From NCBI GenBank assembly GCA_951799405.1, contig OX637362.1, forward strand, positions 11,828,493 through 11,892,492: DNA of 64,000 bases, read 5' to 3'. The stretch is from Agapetus fuscipes (Eukaryota; Arthropoda; Insecta; Trichoptera; Glossosomatidae). How positions within the stretch are numbered: the first letter of the stretch is position 1; each line of letters starts with the position of its first letter. The notes beneath the pieces were generated by a model. That model worked only from the letters and a program-made list of their open reading frames with translations. It was not told the origin of the DNA and did no database searches. A program made the translations under genes and the position numbers. This document shows, piece by piece, positions 18,308-28,814 of this stretch.

Positions 18308-18592
18308 GGTGATTTATCTGGTGAGCGTTTTTTGTGTGAATAACACATCAAGAGCCCTCTGCAAGTTTGATCCTTACTATAAAAAGTACCAAGTCCACAT
18401 GCAACGCCCAGTGGCTGTAAGGTTTGATGGACTTTTAGTGACCTGTCTTTGGTAAAGGCATACGAATTTTTCAAGCAATAGAGCAAATTTTGAATTTAAA
18501 ATGTTTTATTTTGTGCTTTACCGAGAATTGAACTCTTGTCCTTTGTAATGGAGTCCGTAGCATCAACCAATAGACTACAGTCCAGTGATTTG
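18308..18592 (-). mobile_element. SINE A, reverse, diverged
   Basis: GGTGAGCGTTTTTTGTG, CTTTGGTAAAGGCA, head near 18520-18592 with GAATTGAACTC (B box) and AGACTACAGTCC. Confidence 0.75.
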
Positions 18593-18744
18593 TTATTATA
18601 AAGGAAAGTAAAAAATAAAAGATGAGAGCAAAGCTTGTATTAAGGTTACGCTTCTGTGTTTATATTTGCACCTAAGCCAGAAACTTATTGTCTGGTTGGG
18701 CGGCAGGTAGCGCCTCTGGCCTGCCACACAATGGTTCCATGTTG

Positions 18745-19600
18745 GAACGACAGTGACAAAACGACATAACGACACATGTTATAACGTCACATGACACAAC
18801 GACATATGACATAACTAAACATGATCGAACGGCACATGACGAAACGACACATGACAAAATGACAAATAAAGGAACGATACATGATATAACGACACATGAT
18901 AAAACGTCACATGACAGAATATCACAATGACAGTTCACCCCATGACAAAAAATCACATGAAAGTACATCACAATGACAAACATCACAAAACAACTCATCA
19001 CATCACAAAACATCACATAGGTACCTAAAACAGAAAATGCCATAAACGACAAATGATAAAAAAATGTCATTGTGATGTATTTTCAGTGTTGTTTCGTCAT
19101 AGTGATGTTTTGTCATGTCATGCGCTGTCATTGTGATTTTCTGTCATGTATTGTTATAACATGTGTCGTTCTGTCATGTGTAAATCTGTCATGTTTTTTT
19201 CTGTCATGGATCGTTCTGTCATGTGTCGTTATGTCATATATCGCTATATTATATGTCGTTCTGTCATGTGTTATCCTGTTTTTTCTGCTATGTATCGTTC
19301 TGTCATGTGTCGTTCTGTAATGTATCGTTATGGCATAATATGTCGTTCTGTCATGTGCTAATCTGTCATGTTTTTTCCTATCATGAATCGTTCTGTCGTG
19401 TGTCGTTATGTCATGTGTCGTTATGTCATGTTTCGTTATGTCATGTGTCGTTATGTCATGTGTCGTTATGTCATGTTTCGTTATGTCCTGTGTCGTTATG
19501 TCATGTGTCGTTAAGTCAAGTGTCGGTTTATCATATTATGTAATTGTGATGTTCAGCCATGTGTCGTTATGTCGTGTGTCGTTTTGTCCCTATGCCATTC
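18745..19600. mobile_element. Large fold-back element made of about 15-bp units
   Basis: The left arm (18745-19000) carries ACGACACATGACATA-type units, and the right arm (19070-19600) the reverse complement CGTTATGTCATGTGT, most regular at 19395-19515. The centre is about 19000-19070. The period of 15 equals five codons, so several stop-free frames (for example repeated MSCVV or CHVSL) appear in the right arm. They are by-products of the repeat, not a protein. A short related fragment lies at 54075-54165. Confidence 0.8.
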
Positions 19601-19864
19601 TAACCTATCACCCCACACAATAGAGCGCCGTTTCGTGGACGCGGCCCACTGGACACATGCGACACAATGCCCGGCTACAAATTAAATTACGCCAATGCTA
19701 CGTGCAGATAATCAAAGAAAAAAAAACTAGGAAAAAAATGTGGCGCACAAAAGAGTTGAGAAATATGTCGGTTCAGCCATGCTGTGCATCTTCTAGTGAA
19801 AATCAAAATGCTGCTCCTTTGCACGAAGGCATTCCAAAACTTTTAAAGTAGAATTATTTTTCGA

Positions 19865-20036
19865 ATCTATAATCTATGTTGTACAGATAATTTAACATTT
19901 AAAGCTCATATCAAACGCATGCCCACAAACAGACACGTGTAAATTCGCGTTTACAAATGCTGAGTGTGTACTTACCAATTAAAATCCAATCTTCAAATGA
20001 ACACAAACATTGCTATTTTTAACAAACTCCCCTGTA
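19865..20036 (-). repeat. LINE-1fam 3' tail, reverse, truncated
   Basis: ATCTATAATCTATGTTG through ACAAACAGACACGTG to AACAAACTCCCCTG. It is cut off at a SINE B fragment. Confidence 0.75.
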
Positions 20037-20162
20037 TTTTATTTTTGATTTGAAATAAATACCGAAATGGAAAATCATTTCCAACATTCCGGCAGTAATG
20101 GAACAATAGCTCTTTGGCATGGAATGTAAGGATTCTATCGGCTGAGCTATCGAACAGACTGA
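20036..20162 (-). mobile_element. SINE B, 5' part
   Basis: Reverse head and middle: GAAATAAATACCG, AATCATTTCC, TTGGCATGGAATG, GAGCTATCGAACAGACT. The B box is degenerate and the body is missing. Confidence 0.7.
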
Positions 20163-20562
20163 CCGAGATCTATAATCTAATCTATAATCTAAGTTTAAGG
20201 ATATAATAACATTCAAAGCTCACATCAAATGTATTCCCACAAGCAGACACGTATAAGTTCGCAACGTATAAGTTCTGCAACGCTTGCCGACCTTCCCTGA
20301 AACAGGGGTGACATTGGCAAAATGAAACATTTTTGTAGCCTCATATCAACCTCAAGTCTAGGAATACAAACAATTAATAACATTTAAGTATATAAAACAA
20401 ACAATCACTAAACAATAAAATTAAAATCTACAAAACATATTCTGTACAAAATGTGAATAATTTTTTTTAAAGCCTTAGCCTTAACCGCCAGTATTACAGA
20501 TCAAACGCCATTTTTTTCGGTCCTTACATACTTTTTTCATTGCATCTAGAGTCATAAGGGTT
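20163..20562 (-). mobile_element. LINE-1fam copy, reverse, 5'-truncated
   Basis: Tail with ATCTATAATCTAATC start, UTR from 20362, and the C-terminal coding end at 20480-20562 (AGTCATAAGG box). The tail has a deletion over the CTGACC box. Confidence 0.8.
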
Positions 20563-20710
20563 TTATTCAAAACCAACATCAATCGCCACTTCCTTGCAGC
20601 GCCTCACGACAGAAGAAACACCTCTGCAGCACTCTTCCAGGGTGACATAGACCATCCAGACTTTTAAGAATTGGGGAGCCTCCCGCACAGGATTCTTAAA
20701 AAAAATCTTT
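20563..20710 (+). mobile_element. LINE family 4, 3'-end copy
   Basis: CAAAACCAACATCAATCGCC, ACTCTTCCAGGGTGACATAG and GGGAGCCTCCCGCACAGGA match 6915-7050. 5'-truncated, followed by an A run. Confidence 0.7.
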
Positions 20711-21099
20711 TTTATACAAGCTCTCGATCAATACACAAGAAATACCTAAAGACTCGTTCAAACAAGTACAGTACGTGAACTTGAGTATGTGGGTAAAGTA
20801 ACGTTTCCTTCTCATAATCTGCTGGTGAAAATAGTAACATATCCGCACTGGTAACTGTTAATATTTTTAATAAGAATCTGCGAAATGTAGTATGTGAGAG
20901 ATTTCGCCAAGAAAATGCAAGTAACGAAGATTACACGTATACATAATTATAAGTCTATATAACACGGGTTCGAGTATCGTGGGTCAAGAATGTATTGTTA
21001 ACTGTAAAAAATAAATAATTGTTTACAAATGAAGAATAAAAATATTCAATTTTCGAAAGTTTTTTGTGATACGCTGTGGAAAGCCATTATTAACGGTGT
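20711..21099. other. Unassigned; weak tRNA-like piece at 20965
   Basis: CACGGGTTCGAGTATCGTG resembles a B box, but no A box is visible. Otherwise featureless. Confidence 0.3.
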
Positions 21100-21350
21100 C
21101 TAATATCTAATCTAATCTAAGCTGCAAAGATATATATCATTTAAGATTTACACTAAATGCATTCCCACAAGCAGATATGTATAATTTCGCGCTAACACAT
21201 GCCGCATGTGGACCTACAATATAAAAACCCAATCTCAAATGAACATAAGCCTTGCAACTCTTGCCGTCCTTCCCTGAAACAGGGGTGACATTGGCAAAGT
21301 GAACCATGTTTATTTCATTCCCTTTACCCGTAAATATAAATAGGTCCCGT
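21100..21350 (-). repeat. LINE-1fam 3' tail, reverse, plus SINE B scrap
   Basis: Tail from CTAATCTAATCTAAGCTGC to GGCAAAGTGAACCATG. It is followed by CCCGTAAATATAAATAGGTC (21327), a short piece of SINE B. Confidence 0.75.
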
Positions 21351-21394
21351 GTGTTATTATTTAAAAAAATTCAAAATATTTTAAACTTCGTTTT

Positions 21395-21460
21395 CTTCCA
21401 CTTTTATTTTTTTTGAGTCGTTACTAACGTTTTTGTGAGAGAACCTCCATCTTCAGGTAA
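21395..21460 (-). repeat. Hammerhead-like motif, decayed
   Basis: Minus strand: TTTACCTGAAGATGGAGG and CAAAAACGTTAGTAACG. CTGAAGA is intact, the GAAA step reads CAAAA, and TTAC/GTAA could pair as stem I. Confidence 0.4.
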
Positions 21461-21689
21461 AAATTTAAGACTAAAACTACACTTCATTTAAGACAGCAGT
21501 AAGGGTTGGGGGTGGCAACAAGGTGGATGTGGGGGAGGGATGGGAGATGGTGGCTGAGAGGATGTAATTGTGAGGAGTTGAATACTAACTATGTTATTAT
21601 CATGCTTATATTCATTTATTTCTAACACTTCCAATATATCTATTTTTTCCTTTTGGACAACTATGTATCAGTTCTATCACAGTTCTCAT

Positions 21690-21840
21690 TAAGATCATTT
21701 TCCTCATCATCATACTTCACGCTGAAGAAGCTCATTGTAGAAATGGGCGAAACGTTCGCAAGCTCCAGCTCCCACAGACCACGGCAACAGATCCCGGAAA
21801 ACATCACTCCAGCATCAGAACTATGTATCAGTTCTGAGTT
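21690..21840 (+). mobile_element. Penelope-like terminal fragment with hammerhead-like core
   Basis: CTGAAGA (21722-21728), an imperfect stem II (GCTCAT with ATGGGC), then GAAACGTT (21749-21756). The flank ACCACGGCAACAGATCCCGG aligns with the 12722-12955 copy. It lies in the opposite orientation. Confidence 0.6.
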
Positions 21841-22043
21841 ATTTATATCAAAAGTATGTCCCTCTTTTCTTGCATGTTCCTTCAAAAGCAATAACAATTA
21901 TTATTTTATGAGTCAATTATTCAATTATTTATTCATCAATGGAGAATTGTTTATTGATGATGTAATAACTTGTTCTTCATCAGGAAGAAATAGTGAATCG
22001 CATTCCTCTTTACTAATTTATTAAAAAAAAAAAAAATAGACTA

Positions 22044-22338
22044 GGGGCAGTCCATAAATTACGTCATCGATTTTGGCCGATTTTCGACCCCCCCCCCCTT
22101 ACAATCATCCTATAGTCATTATCTAATGATCCCCCCCCCTCTAGCTGTAATAATGGATGAGCTTAATAATTAATAATGTTATATTAATTACATAATATTT
22201 TGTATATTTTGTAGAAATTGGTATTTACAAGAACGATGTCACTTTTGGTACTCGTACATCATTTGCCATCATTTGCCATCATCCGCAGACCAGACTCCCC
22301 CCCCTTAATGCGAATGACGTAATATATGGACAGCCCCC
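22044..22338. mobile_element. MITE with GGGGCAGTCCATAAATTACG terminus
   Basis: The left end GGGGCAGTCCATAAATTACG and the right end TGACGTAATATATGGACAG plus CCCCC are inverted repeats. C runs (22087-22098 and 22130-22139) and a C run near the right end lie just inside. Elements with this kind of end are widespread in arthropod genomes. No transposase is present. Duplicated flanks could not be identified. Confidence 0.7.
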
Positions 22339-22339
22339 T

Positions 22340-23085
22340 TGACGGCTTCATTTTTAGTTAAGGAATAGTAGGTATTGATGTTTGTTTTCATTATAAATAA
22401 ATCTAAGCTTGCATTACGGTGGCCGAAATATACTCTAATTTAACAGCTCGGGTCACGATTTTTAATTTTTAACAATTCTCCGAAGCGTGATACGCTCTAA
22501 AATAAGTTATTTCACTATGCTATATGCTATGTTTCAGCTGTGTAAAAAATGTATTGCTTTTAATAAAAAAAAATATAGCTTCTGTGAGCGCTTCGAGCCA
22601 GTCAATCTATTTGAAGTTTTTTTTTAACACAACAAGCTCAATCATCCTGCATTACTTTGCCTTAAGTTTTTTTTGTATTTACATATGAACAAAATACAAA
22701 CTATAAAAAATATTCAACTATACTTTTGAGTGTTCATATTTTGAATATTGACATATCGCTGCGAGTATGTAATTATGTGTCTGTGAAGTCTCTAGATGTA
22801 GTTACTTAAATAATTGTATTTGTTTGAGATTGTGTGAGTGTTTACTCCAATATTCTAAATGCGAAATCTCGCATGTGTCAGTTCTCAATGTTTCGAGAAT
22901 AATTATTTTTCACACCTGTAATGGAGACCGAGATGCTCTGTAGCGAGACTAGTATCTAAGCCGTCGAGCTATACACTTCAAAAGCAACTCTGTGTACGAA
23001 CCGTATCTTAAAATAAATAACCGCAATTTATATTAAATTTAACTCGGTATAATCATAGAAGTATGAAATGAAATATTATTTATTA
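22340..23085. other. No recognised feature
   Basis: AT-rich. 22915-22985 has a weak tRNA-like look on the minus strand (TATAGCTCGACGG). Nothing else supported. Confidence 0.35.
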
Positions 23086-23148
23086 CTGTAGATGAAAAAA
23101 TGAACAGAAATTTCACCGACAGTAAGATGGAATTCTGGAGGTGGGTCA

Positions 23149-23954
23149 GTGCCAATAGGAATAAAGATTAACCTTAATAAAGATTCTGCATTGACCACCC
23201 CAGGAATCAAAAGCGCTGTCGGTGAGATAGTATGGGAGAATGATGAAGTATGTAAGAGATGGAAGGAATATTTTGAAGGGATTTTTAGTCGGGATGAAAG
23301 AATTTTGTTTAGAAAAATTACAGAAGAGAATGAATTTAGGATTCTGAAAGAAGAAATAAAAGTATCTATTGAATTTTTGAAGAATAGAAAGTCTGCTGGG
23401 TTTGATGGAATAAATGGTGAAATGTTGAAAGCAGGTGGTGAATGTGTTGTAGAATGGATGTATGAACTATGTAAGCTTTGTGTAAATGCAGGAGTGGTAC
23501 CGATGGACTGGAGGACAGCAGTCATTGTTCCTATTTACAAAGGTAAAGGGGACAAAAAAGACTGTCAGAACTTCAGACAATCAGTCTACTCAGTATACCA
23601 GGGAAAGTCTTCTGTGAGGTTATTATTAAGAATGTGATTCTGACTACTAGTGAAAAGATTTCCGATATACAGTCCGGTTTTATGGCCGGTAGAGGCTGTA
23701 TTGATCAGATTTTTACTCTACGACAACTTGTTGAAAAACAATTGTCGGTGAGGGGAAAGCTGTTAACGGCCTTTGTGGATCTGGAAAAGGGTTTTGACTC
23801 AGTAGACAGAGGTATGTTGTGGGATGTTTTGAAAGCATATGGAGTGAATGGGGCTCTCTTGAATGCAGTACATGCTAACTATGAAAATAGTATGGCATGT
23901 GTTCGTATTGATGATGAGTATAGTGAATGGTTTGAAGTTTTTAAGGGTTTTTAA
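23149..23954 (+). pseudogene. Reverse transcriptase N-terminal part, frameshifted
   Basis: Reading across the shifts, GEIVWENDEVCKRWKEYF and AGFDGINGEMLKAGGE precede the finger motif (WRTAVIVPIYKGKGDKKDCQ). The frame is then lost near 23580. A second frame (23634-23954) has QSGFMAGRGCIDQIF and motif A as FVDLEKGFDSVDR, with the catalytic Asp present. The frame ends in a stop before motif B. These are normal RT blocks in the normal order, so the copy was once full length in this region but is now non-functional. Confidence 0.82.
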
Positions 23955-23971
23955 GGCAATGATGTGTGATG

Positions 23972-24164
23972 TTTAGTTCGGCTGGTCCATCCTGCTGGAA
24001 TAGTCTACCTCTGGAGTTGAGAACAGAGACCAGTGTTGGCAGTTTCAGGAAGTTGCTTAAGACACATTTGTTTAACAGAAGCTTCAACACATAAAAGCGC
24101 CCTTGGGGTGGCTAGTGCCACTAAACGGCGCTGTATACAAATTGTCCAATTATTATTATTATTT
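23972..24164 (+). mobile_element. LINE family 3 3'-end (CR1/L2-like), nested in LINE-1fam
   Basis: In frame from 23976 it encodes SSAGPSCWNSLPLELRTETS then VGSFRKLLKTHLFNRSFNT and a stop. This is the usual CR1/L2-type C-terminus (SAGPxxWNSLP then FxxxLKTHLF). A short 3' UTR follows with the stem GCGCC / GGCGC and a tail of (ATT)n. The flanking ATG may be a 3-bp target duplication. The same 3' end, reversed, lies at 43832-44050. Confidence 0.8.
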
Positions 24165-25085
24165 ATGAGCCCATGGCTATTTAACATAGTCATGGACAAG
24201 TGTGTTCGAGATGCTAGGCTTGATGATTGTGGATTAATGATAGGAGAGAGCAAAGTGAGTGTTCTACTGTATGCGGATGATGCAGTTCTTGTATCTGATT
24301 CAGCAGTAGAATTGCAAACAATGCTCTCTAGATTGAACGAAGCTCTGCTAGGTAATTATTTGAAATTGAATGCAAGTAAGACGAAAGTTTTGATTTTTGA
24401 AAGAAATGAAGAAAATACGAACTATGAATTTAGAATAAATGGAATGAATGTTTATGTGGTAAATGAGTTTGTATACATGGGAAGTAAGTTTGAAAAAGAT
24501 GGAAGAATGACAGGTGAGCTTGAAAGAAGAGTAATGAAGGGCAGGTGTGTACTGGGCGCCACAGCTTGTATCGCCAAAAATCAAAGCATATCTAAAAATG
24601 CTCGATTGGCGGTACACAGTGGCATACTTTTACCCACCTTGATGTATGGAAGCGAAGCCTGGACGGTGAATGAAAGTAAAATTAGCAAAGTCCATACTGT
24701 TGAAATGGACTTTCTAAGAAGTATGATTGGGAAAAAACGGAGTGACAGGGTGAGGAATGATTTTGTAAGAGAAGAATGTGGTGCAAGAGAAAGTGTGAAA
24801 GTGAAGATTAAAAGAAGTTTGTTAAGATGGTTTGGGCATATGGAGAGAATGAATGAGGAAAGACTGACGAAGAAAGTATATGTTGGTAGAATAGATGGAT
24901 GTCGTGGTAGAGGAAGGCCGAGAAAGGTATGGATGGACCAAATATCCGAAATTGCGAATGAATGGAATATCCAGAGTCATAATAAAAGAAGAGCTTGTAT
25001 GAAGAAGGTTATGACACTGGAGGAAATGAAAGAAGTATGTAAGGATAGAAAGAAATGGCGGTTGATCTGTAATGTTGGCGGCTAG
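24165..25085 (+). pseudogene. Reverse transcriptase C-terminal part of LINE-1fam
   Basis: Uninterrupted from 24165 to the stop at 25085. Motif B (MSPWLFN) and motif C (LLYADDAVLV, catalytic YADD intact) are followed by the LRWFGHMERMNEERLTKK and RGRGRPRK blocks. The open frame extends upstream through the inserted element only by chance, so the Met at 24033 is not a real start. It is about 90% identical in protein to the 147-1085 fragment by eye. Confidence 0.82.
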
Positions 25086-25164
25086 GGTTTATTAAAGTGA
25101 AATTGGTGAAAGTGAATTGTCCATGTACCTATATATTATTATTTATTGATTAAAAAAAAAAAAT

Positions 25165-25437
25165 TGTCATGTATGTTCCTTGACTTATAGGTTGGTATGC
25201 GGCTGACCACCCATACTGTAAAAAAAAATGGTTCACTTTGCCAATGTCACCCCTGTTTCAGGGAAGGACGGCAAGAGTTGCAGGGCTTATGTTCATTTGA
25301 GATTGCGTTTTTATATTGTAGGCCCACATTCGGCATGTGTTAGCGCGAAATTATACATGTCTGCTTGTGGGAAAGCATTTAATATAAATCTTAAATAATA
25401 TATATCTTTGCAGCTTAGATTAAATTAGATTAGATTA
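25165..25437 (+). repeat. LINE-1fam 3' tail with (GATTA)n end
   Basis: Family landmarks, with GGCCCACATTCGGCATG in place of ACACATTCAGC and terminal TTAGATTAGATTAG. It marks a distinct tail subfamily also seen at 10195, 21100, 28815 and 51640. Confidence 0.85.
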
Positions 25438-25754
25438 GTAGTAAGCTCAAATCTTTAATGGCTTATTCGACATTTATAAAAAGCGTGTGGAACGCTCTAG
25501 GAACCATTATTGCGAACGCACTAGAATATTCCACACAAATAAAGAAAAATAAAAAATAGCACAAGGGTACCAGCTAAGATCTACTGGAAGCTTCTATACA
25601 CACACCCAAACCACGGATAAACACCATCACGGTTAAGACTCACATACTGGTGTTTGCTCGAAGATTCTGAATACACGCACACGCGCACCAGTACATACAA
25701 CATATATCAAGTATTAAGCATTATTATCGATTCATTTGCCCATCAAAAATCAGG

Positions 25755-25862
25755 GCCTTCATGCTGTACAAACTTGGCTCACTAAAGCAAATGATACCCC
25801 GGTTTTAGGGAAAGGCGGCAGGAATTGTAAGGCTTATGTTCATTTGAGATTGGGTCTCGTTG
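25755..25862 (+). repeat. LINE-1fam 3' tail fragment
   Basis: CTTGGCTCACTAAAGCAAATG, GGCGGCAGGAATTGTAAGG and TTCATTTGAGATTGGG. Both ends lost. Confidence 0.6.
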
Positions 25863-25867
25863 GATCA

Positions 25868-26020
25868 AAAAAGTTAAGAGGATCACCACCTCTCTATCAT
25901 GGGAGCTTGAAACGCTTCAAATTAGGAATCAATGGATGAGGATCATCTTAGGTCCAAGAGCGGATTTAGAAACTTTCAGAATACGATGTTTGGCACTTAA
26001 CCCAGCATTGATGTCTAAGC
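25868..26020 (+). repeat. Dispersed 150-bp repeat, coding-like copy
   Basis: Partner of 3955-4110. The plus strand reads without a stop as RITTSLSWELETLQIRNQ then GPRADLETFRIRCLALNP and ALMSKL, stop. It looks like a fragment of a degenerate ORF; the family is unknown. The phrase resembles neither the LINE-1fam nor the LINE-2fam C-terminus. Confidence 0.55.
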
Positions 26021-26104
26021 TATAATGTCAATGAACTATAATCTGAATTGCAAAGATACATTGACATTTTCTTGACTAAATTAAAAAAAAAAAAATTGTC
26101 ATGT

Positions 26105-26365
26105 ATGTTCCTTGACTTATAGGTTGGTATGAAGCTAACCACCCACACTGTAAAAAAATGGTTCACTTGCCAATGCCACCCCTGTTTCAGGGAAGGTCGG
26201 CAAGAGTTGCAGGGCTAATATTGTTAATTTGAGATTGGGTTTTTTTGTTATAAGTCATCATGTGGCATGTGTAAGCGCGGACGTACGTGTCTGCTTAAGA
26301 GAATATAATGTGTAACTTAAATGTAATATATCTTTGCAACTTACATTAAAGATAAATAATAAATC
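26105..26365 (+). repeat. LINE-1fam 3' tail, forward
   Basis: CCTTGACTTATAGGTTGG to ATCTTTGCAACTTACATT. The hairpin CCCTGTTTCAGGG is intact. Confidence 0.82.
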
Positions 26366-26504
26366 ACAGATTAAACAACATATTAGAAGAATATTTATTT
26401 TCTAAAATTGAGGTACGCATTTGTAAGGATTTCTCCACCTGCCATTCTAATGAATTTGAAATAAATAAAATATGCGAAATTTCCAAAAACAATGAAGCAC
26501 TATG

Positions 26505-26785
26505 AGATCTTGAAAGAATGGATGATGAACGATTAACGAAGAAAGTGTACAGATTAAATGTCAGAAGAAATCGTGGAAAGCGAAAACCAAGGAAGGAATG
26601 GATGTACCAAATAGGTGAGATTGCGAAAGAATGGAACCTGCAGAGTGAGTATAAGAGAAGAGTATGCATAATAAAAGTGATGAATGCTGAAGAAATGAAA
26701 GAGGTATGCAAGGACGCATCTATGGAGGTACCGGCCACCTCTAGTGGAACGGCGGCAGGATACAGTAAATGTAACTACACTCCAA
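26505..26785 (+). mobile_element. LINE-2fam 3' end, subfamily b
   Basis: C-terminal coding block MDDERLTKKVY, KRKPRKEWMYQIGEIAKE and EEMKEVCKD. The 3' end is GTACCGGCCACCTCTAG and GGCGGCAGGATACAGTAAAT. It shares the GGCGGCAGGATACA end with 33812, 45530 and 54960, distinct from the (GTTACA)n end at 3930. Confidence 0.75.
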
Positions 26786-26829
26786 GTATAAAATTTAGAA
26801 AAACATGCACAGAAATGTAGGCAACGCCT

Positions 26830-27560
26830 CTCGTGAGCGTTTAAATTCCATGTATTTTTTGTGTAACGCTCTGGTTGAGTTGAACGTAGCGTTTTGCAGA
26901 GGACCTGAGAGCTATGTAGATGTGGAGGGTCCATCCTCCATGCTGGAGGTCTGTCGGTGCCAAGTTAAAGGAAGCGCATTAATCATAAACTGGCATAGAG
27001 AGACGACACGCTTACCGCAAAGAAAACGAGGAGACTGGACAGCGATAGCACACCGCTGACTAAATTTTTCTGTATTTTTTTTACTATAAAATCATTTCAC
27101 GTGTCCAAAAAAATAAACGCTTCCGCAATTGTTACAACGACCATCAAGAAGGCCTTCCGCCACTAAAAAAAATTATAACATTGCATGAGCGTTCTGTGGT
27201 ACGCTTCCCCGCATGGAAACGTACAAATAAAACGGGTATGATAATGGGTTTGCGCAACTCTCAATGATGAGGGACATTCCCGAATTAAGGACGGTATAAA
27301 ATGATGTCAAGTCAAAATTTCCTCGCTTTTTAGTCAAAAAGTCACGTTTTGTACAGATAAATACACGTATTTAGGGCCCCAAACGACTTGAATGTGACCC
27401 CGAAAATTTTAAACAAAATCTCCAGTAATAGAGAAACAAAAGTGTCTTAGTAAACCCAAGAAAAAAATATTAATAAAGAAAGATATTGAACGTATTTAAA
27501 ATTGCAAAAAATTAGCATTGTATGTGCAACTTTTAACATAAATGTACATTGAAGCTTTCA
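26830..27560. other. Unassigned, with a shared AACGCT motif
   Basis: GTGTAACGCTCTGGTTGAG (26860) resembles GGAAACGCTACGGTTGA (59819) and GTGAAACGCAAAGGTTGAG (63373), so a decayed short element is likely. The rest is featureless. Confidence 0.35.
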
Positions 27561-27695
27561 CGGCCGGTTTTTTGTTGACGTAACGAACAACTTTTTTTTT
27601 GATAATGCCCATCGGAGCAATGGGCGAAGCTGTCCGAGAAGAATCAACCAGACCACGGCTACATAGCCCGAAAAAACTGATTGTTATGTCAACTT
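27560..27695 (+). mobile_element. Penelope-like terminal fragment, decayed core
   Basis: ATGCCCATCGGAGCAATGGG forms a stem like those at 12900 and 21735, followed by CGAAGCTG in place of CGAAACGT. ACCACGGCTACATAGCCCG matches the flank of the other copies. Confidence 0.5.
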
Positions 27696-27782
27696 TTAAC
27701 ATATTTTGTGACTTTTTTTTATTCTACTCTTCAAATAATATTTTTGTTAATCGTAAATACATAATATATAGTAAATACAATA

Positions 27783-28352
27783 GTATATGTTGCTAGAATA
27801 GATGGATGTCGTGGTAGAGGAAGACCGAGAAAAGTATGGAAGGATCAAATCTCTGAAATAGCGAATGAATGGGATATCCAGAGTCATAATAAAAGGAGGA
27901 CTTGTATGAAAAAGGTTATGACTCTGGATGAAATGAAAGAAGTATGCAAGGACAGGAAGAAGTGGCGGCTAATCTGCAATGTTGATTTCTAATGTTGGTG
28001 TATTCATTTGCTACATTTTTTGCATAGGAAATTTTCGACTTTTTGTGTATAGATTTCTTTGTAAGGTTTTGTTCTTTTTTATATTTAAATGTAATTTATT
28101 ATTCATATTCCTTGACTTATAGGTTGGTATGAGGCTGACCACCCATACTGTAAAAAATGGTTCACTTTGCCAATGTCACCCCTGTTTCAGGGAAGGTCGG
28201 CAAAAGTTGTGGGGCTTATGTTCATTTGAGGTTTGGATTTTATTTGTAAGTACACTTTCAGCATTTGTAAGCGCGAACTACACTTGTTGGTTTGTGGGCT
28301 TACATCTGAGAGCTTTAAATGAATATATCCTTGCAACTTAGATTATAGATTA
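27783..28352 (+). mobile_element. LINE-1fam copy, 5'-truncated, young
   Basis: Starts within the coding region (VYVARIDGCRGRGRPRK), ends the ORF near 27990, then a 100-bp UTR and the complete tail (28110-28352) with TTAGATTATAGATTAT. Very similar to 130-1456. Confidence 0.88.
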
Positions 28353-28810
28353 TTTATTATAGTAAATACACATCAGACACACTCACACAAGTAAAAACAC
28401 GCAGATTCTTAACAATATCTTTGCACCATAATTAAACAATGAATAAAGAAATAGTGTTTGATTGCAAGAAAAAAAAATGCAAATTTAACTGATTATTTTT
28501 TCAGAATAACAGCTGGTACCGACGCGCGACAATCTCCCCTTTTAGCTGGAGCGAATTCTTTGATGGAGCATAGTCTCGTAATTTCATAAAGATTGTCGGC
28601 AAATTCACGGGGAAGCGGTGCGCGTATGGTTGCATCCTACAAGGTGCATCCTTATTGCAACTTTAAATTAGAGCAAAGAATTTTCTGTTGAAGGAGAGAG
28701 AAGGCGACAGAGTAGACGAGGTGAGATTGCATTGAGAAATAATGGATTGCGGAATGCCAATCTTATCTAAAATTTGTTTTTATATATATCTAAATAACTT
28801 ACAGTACGTG
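28353..28810. other. No recognised feature
   Basis: Slightly GC-richer block at 28500-28640. No repeat, frame or RNA recognised. Confidence 0.35.
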
Positions 28811-28814
28811 GTGA

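Larger units (their letters stand above)
23090..25437 (+). mobile_element. LINE-1fam copy with most of the RT domain, interrupted by another LINE
   Basis: This is the longest LINE-1fam copy. The N-terminal part (23090-23971) covers the pre-RT linker and RT motifs 1 to A, with frameshifts near 23150, 23580 and 23640. The insert at 23972-24164 separates it from RT motif B onward (24165-25085). The 3' tail (25165-25437) ends with a (GATTA)n repeat, unlike the ATTATAG tail of the copy at 130. The apurinic endonuclease domain is missing. Confidence 0.88.

Noticed and set aside
19072..19623. Overlapping open frames with repeated Cys/Val/Met peptides
   Set aside because: They result from a stop-free 15-bp tandem repeat read in several frames, not from a gene.
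24033..24164. N-terminal extension of the RT frame at 24033
   Set aside because: It translates the nested family 3 LINE in a wrong frame; the RT sequence begins at 24165.
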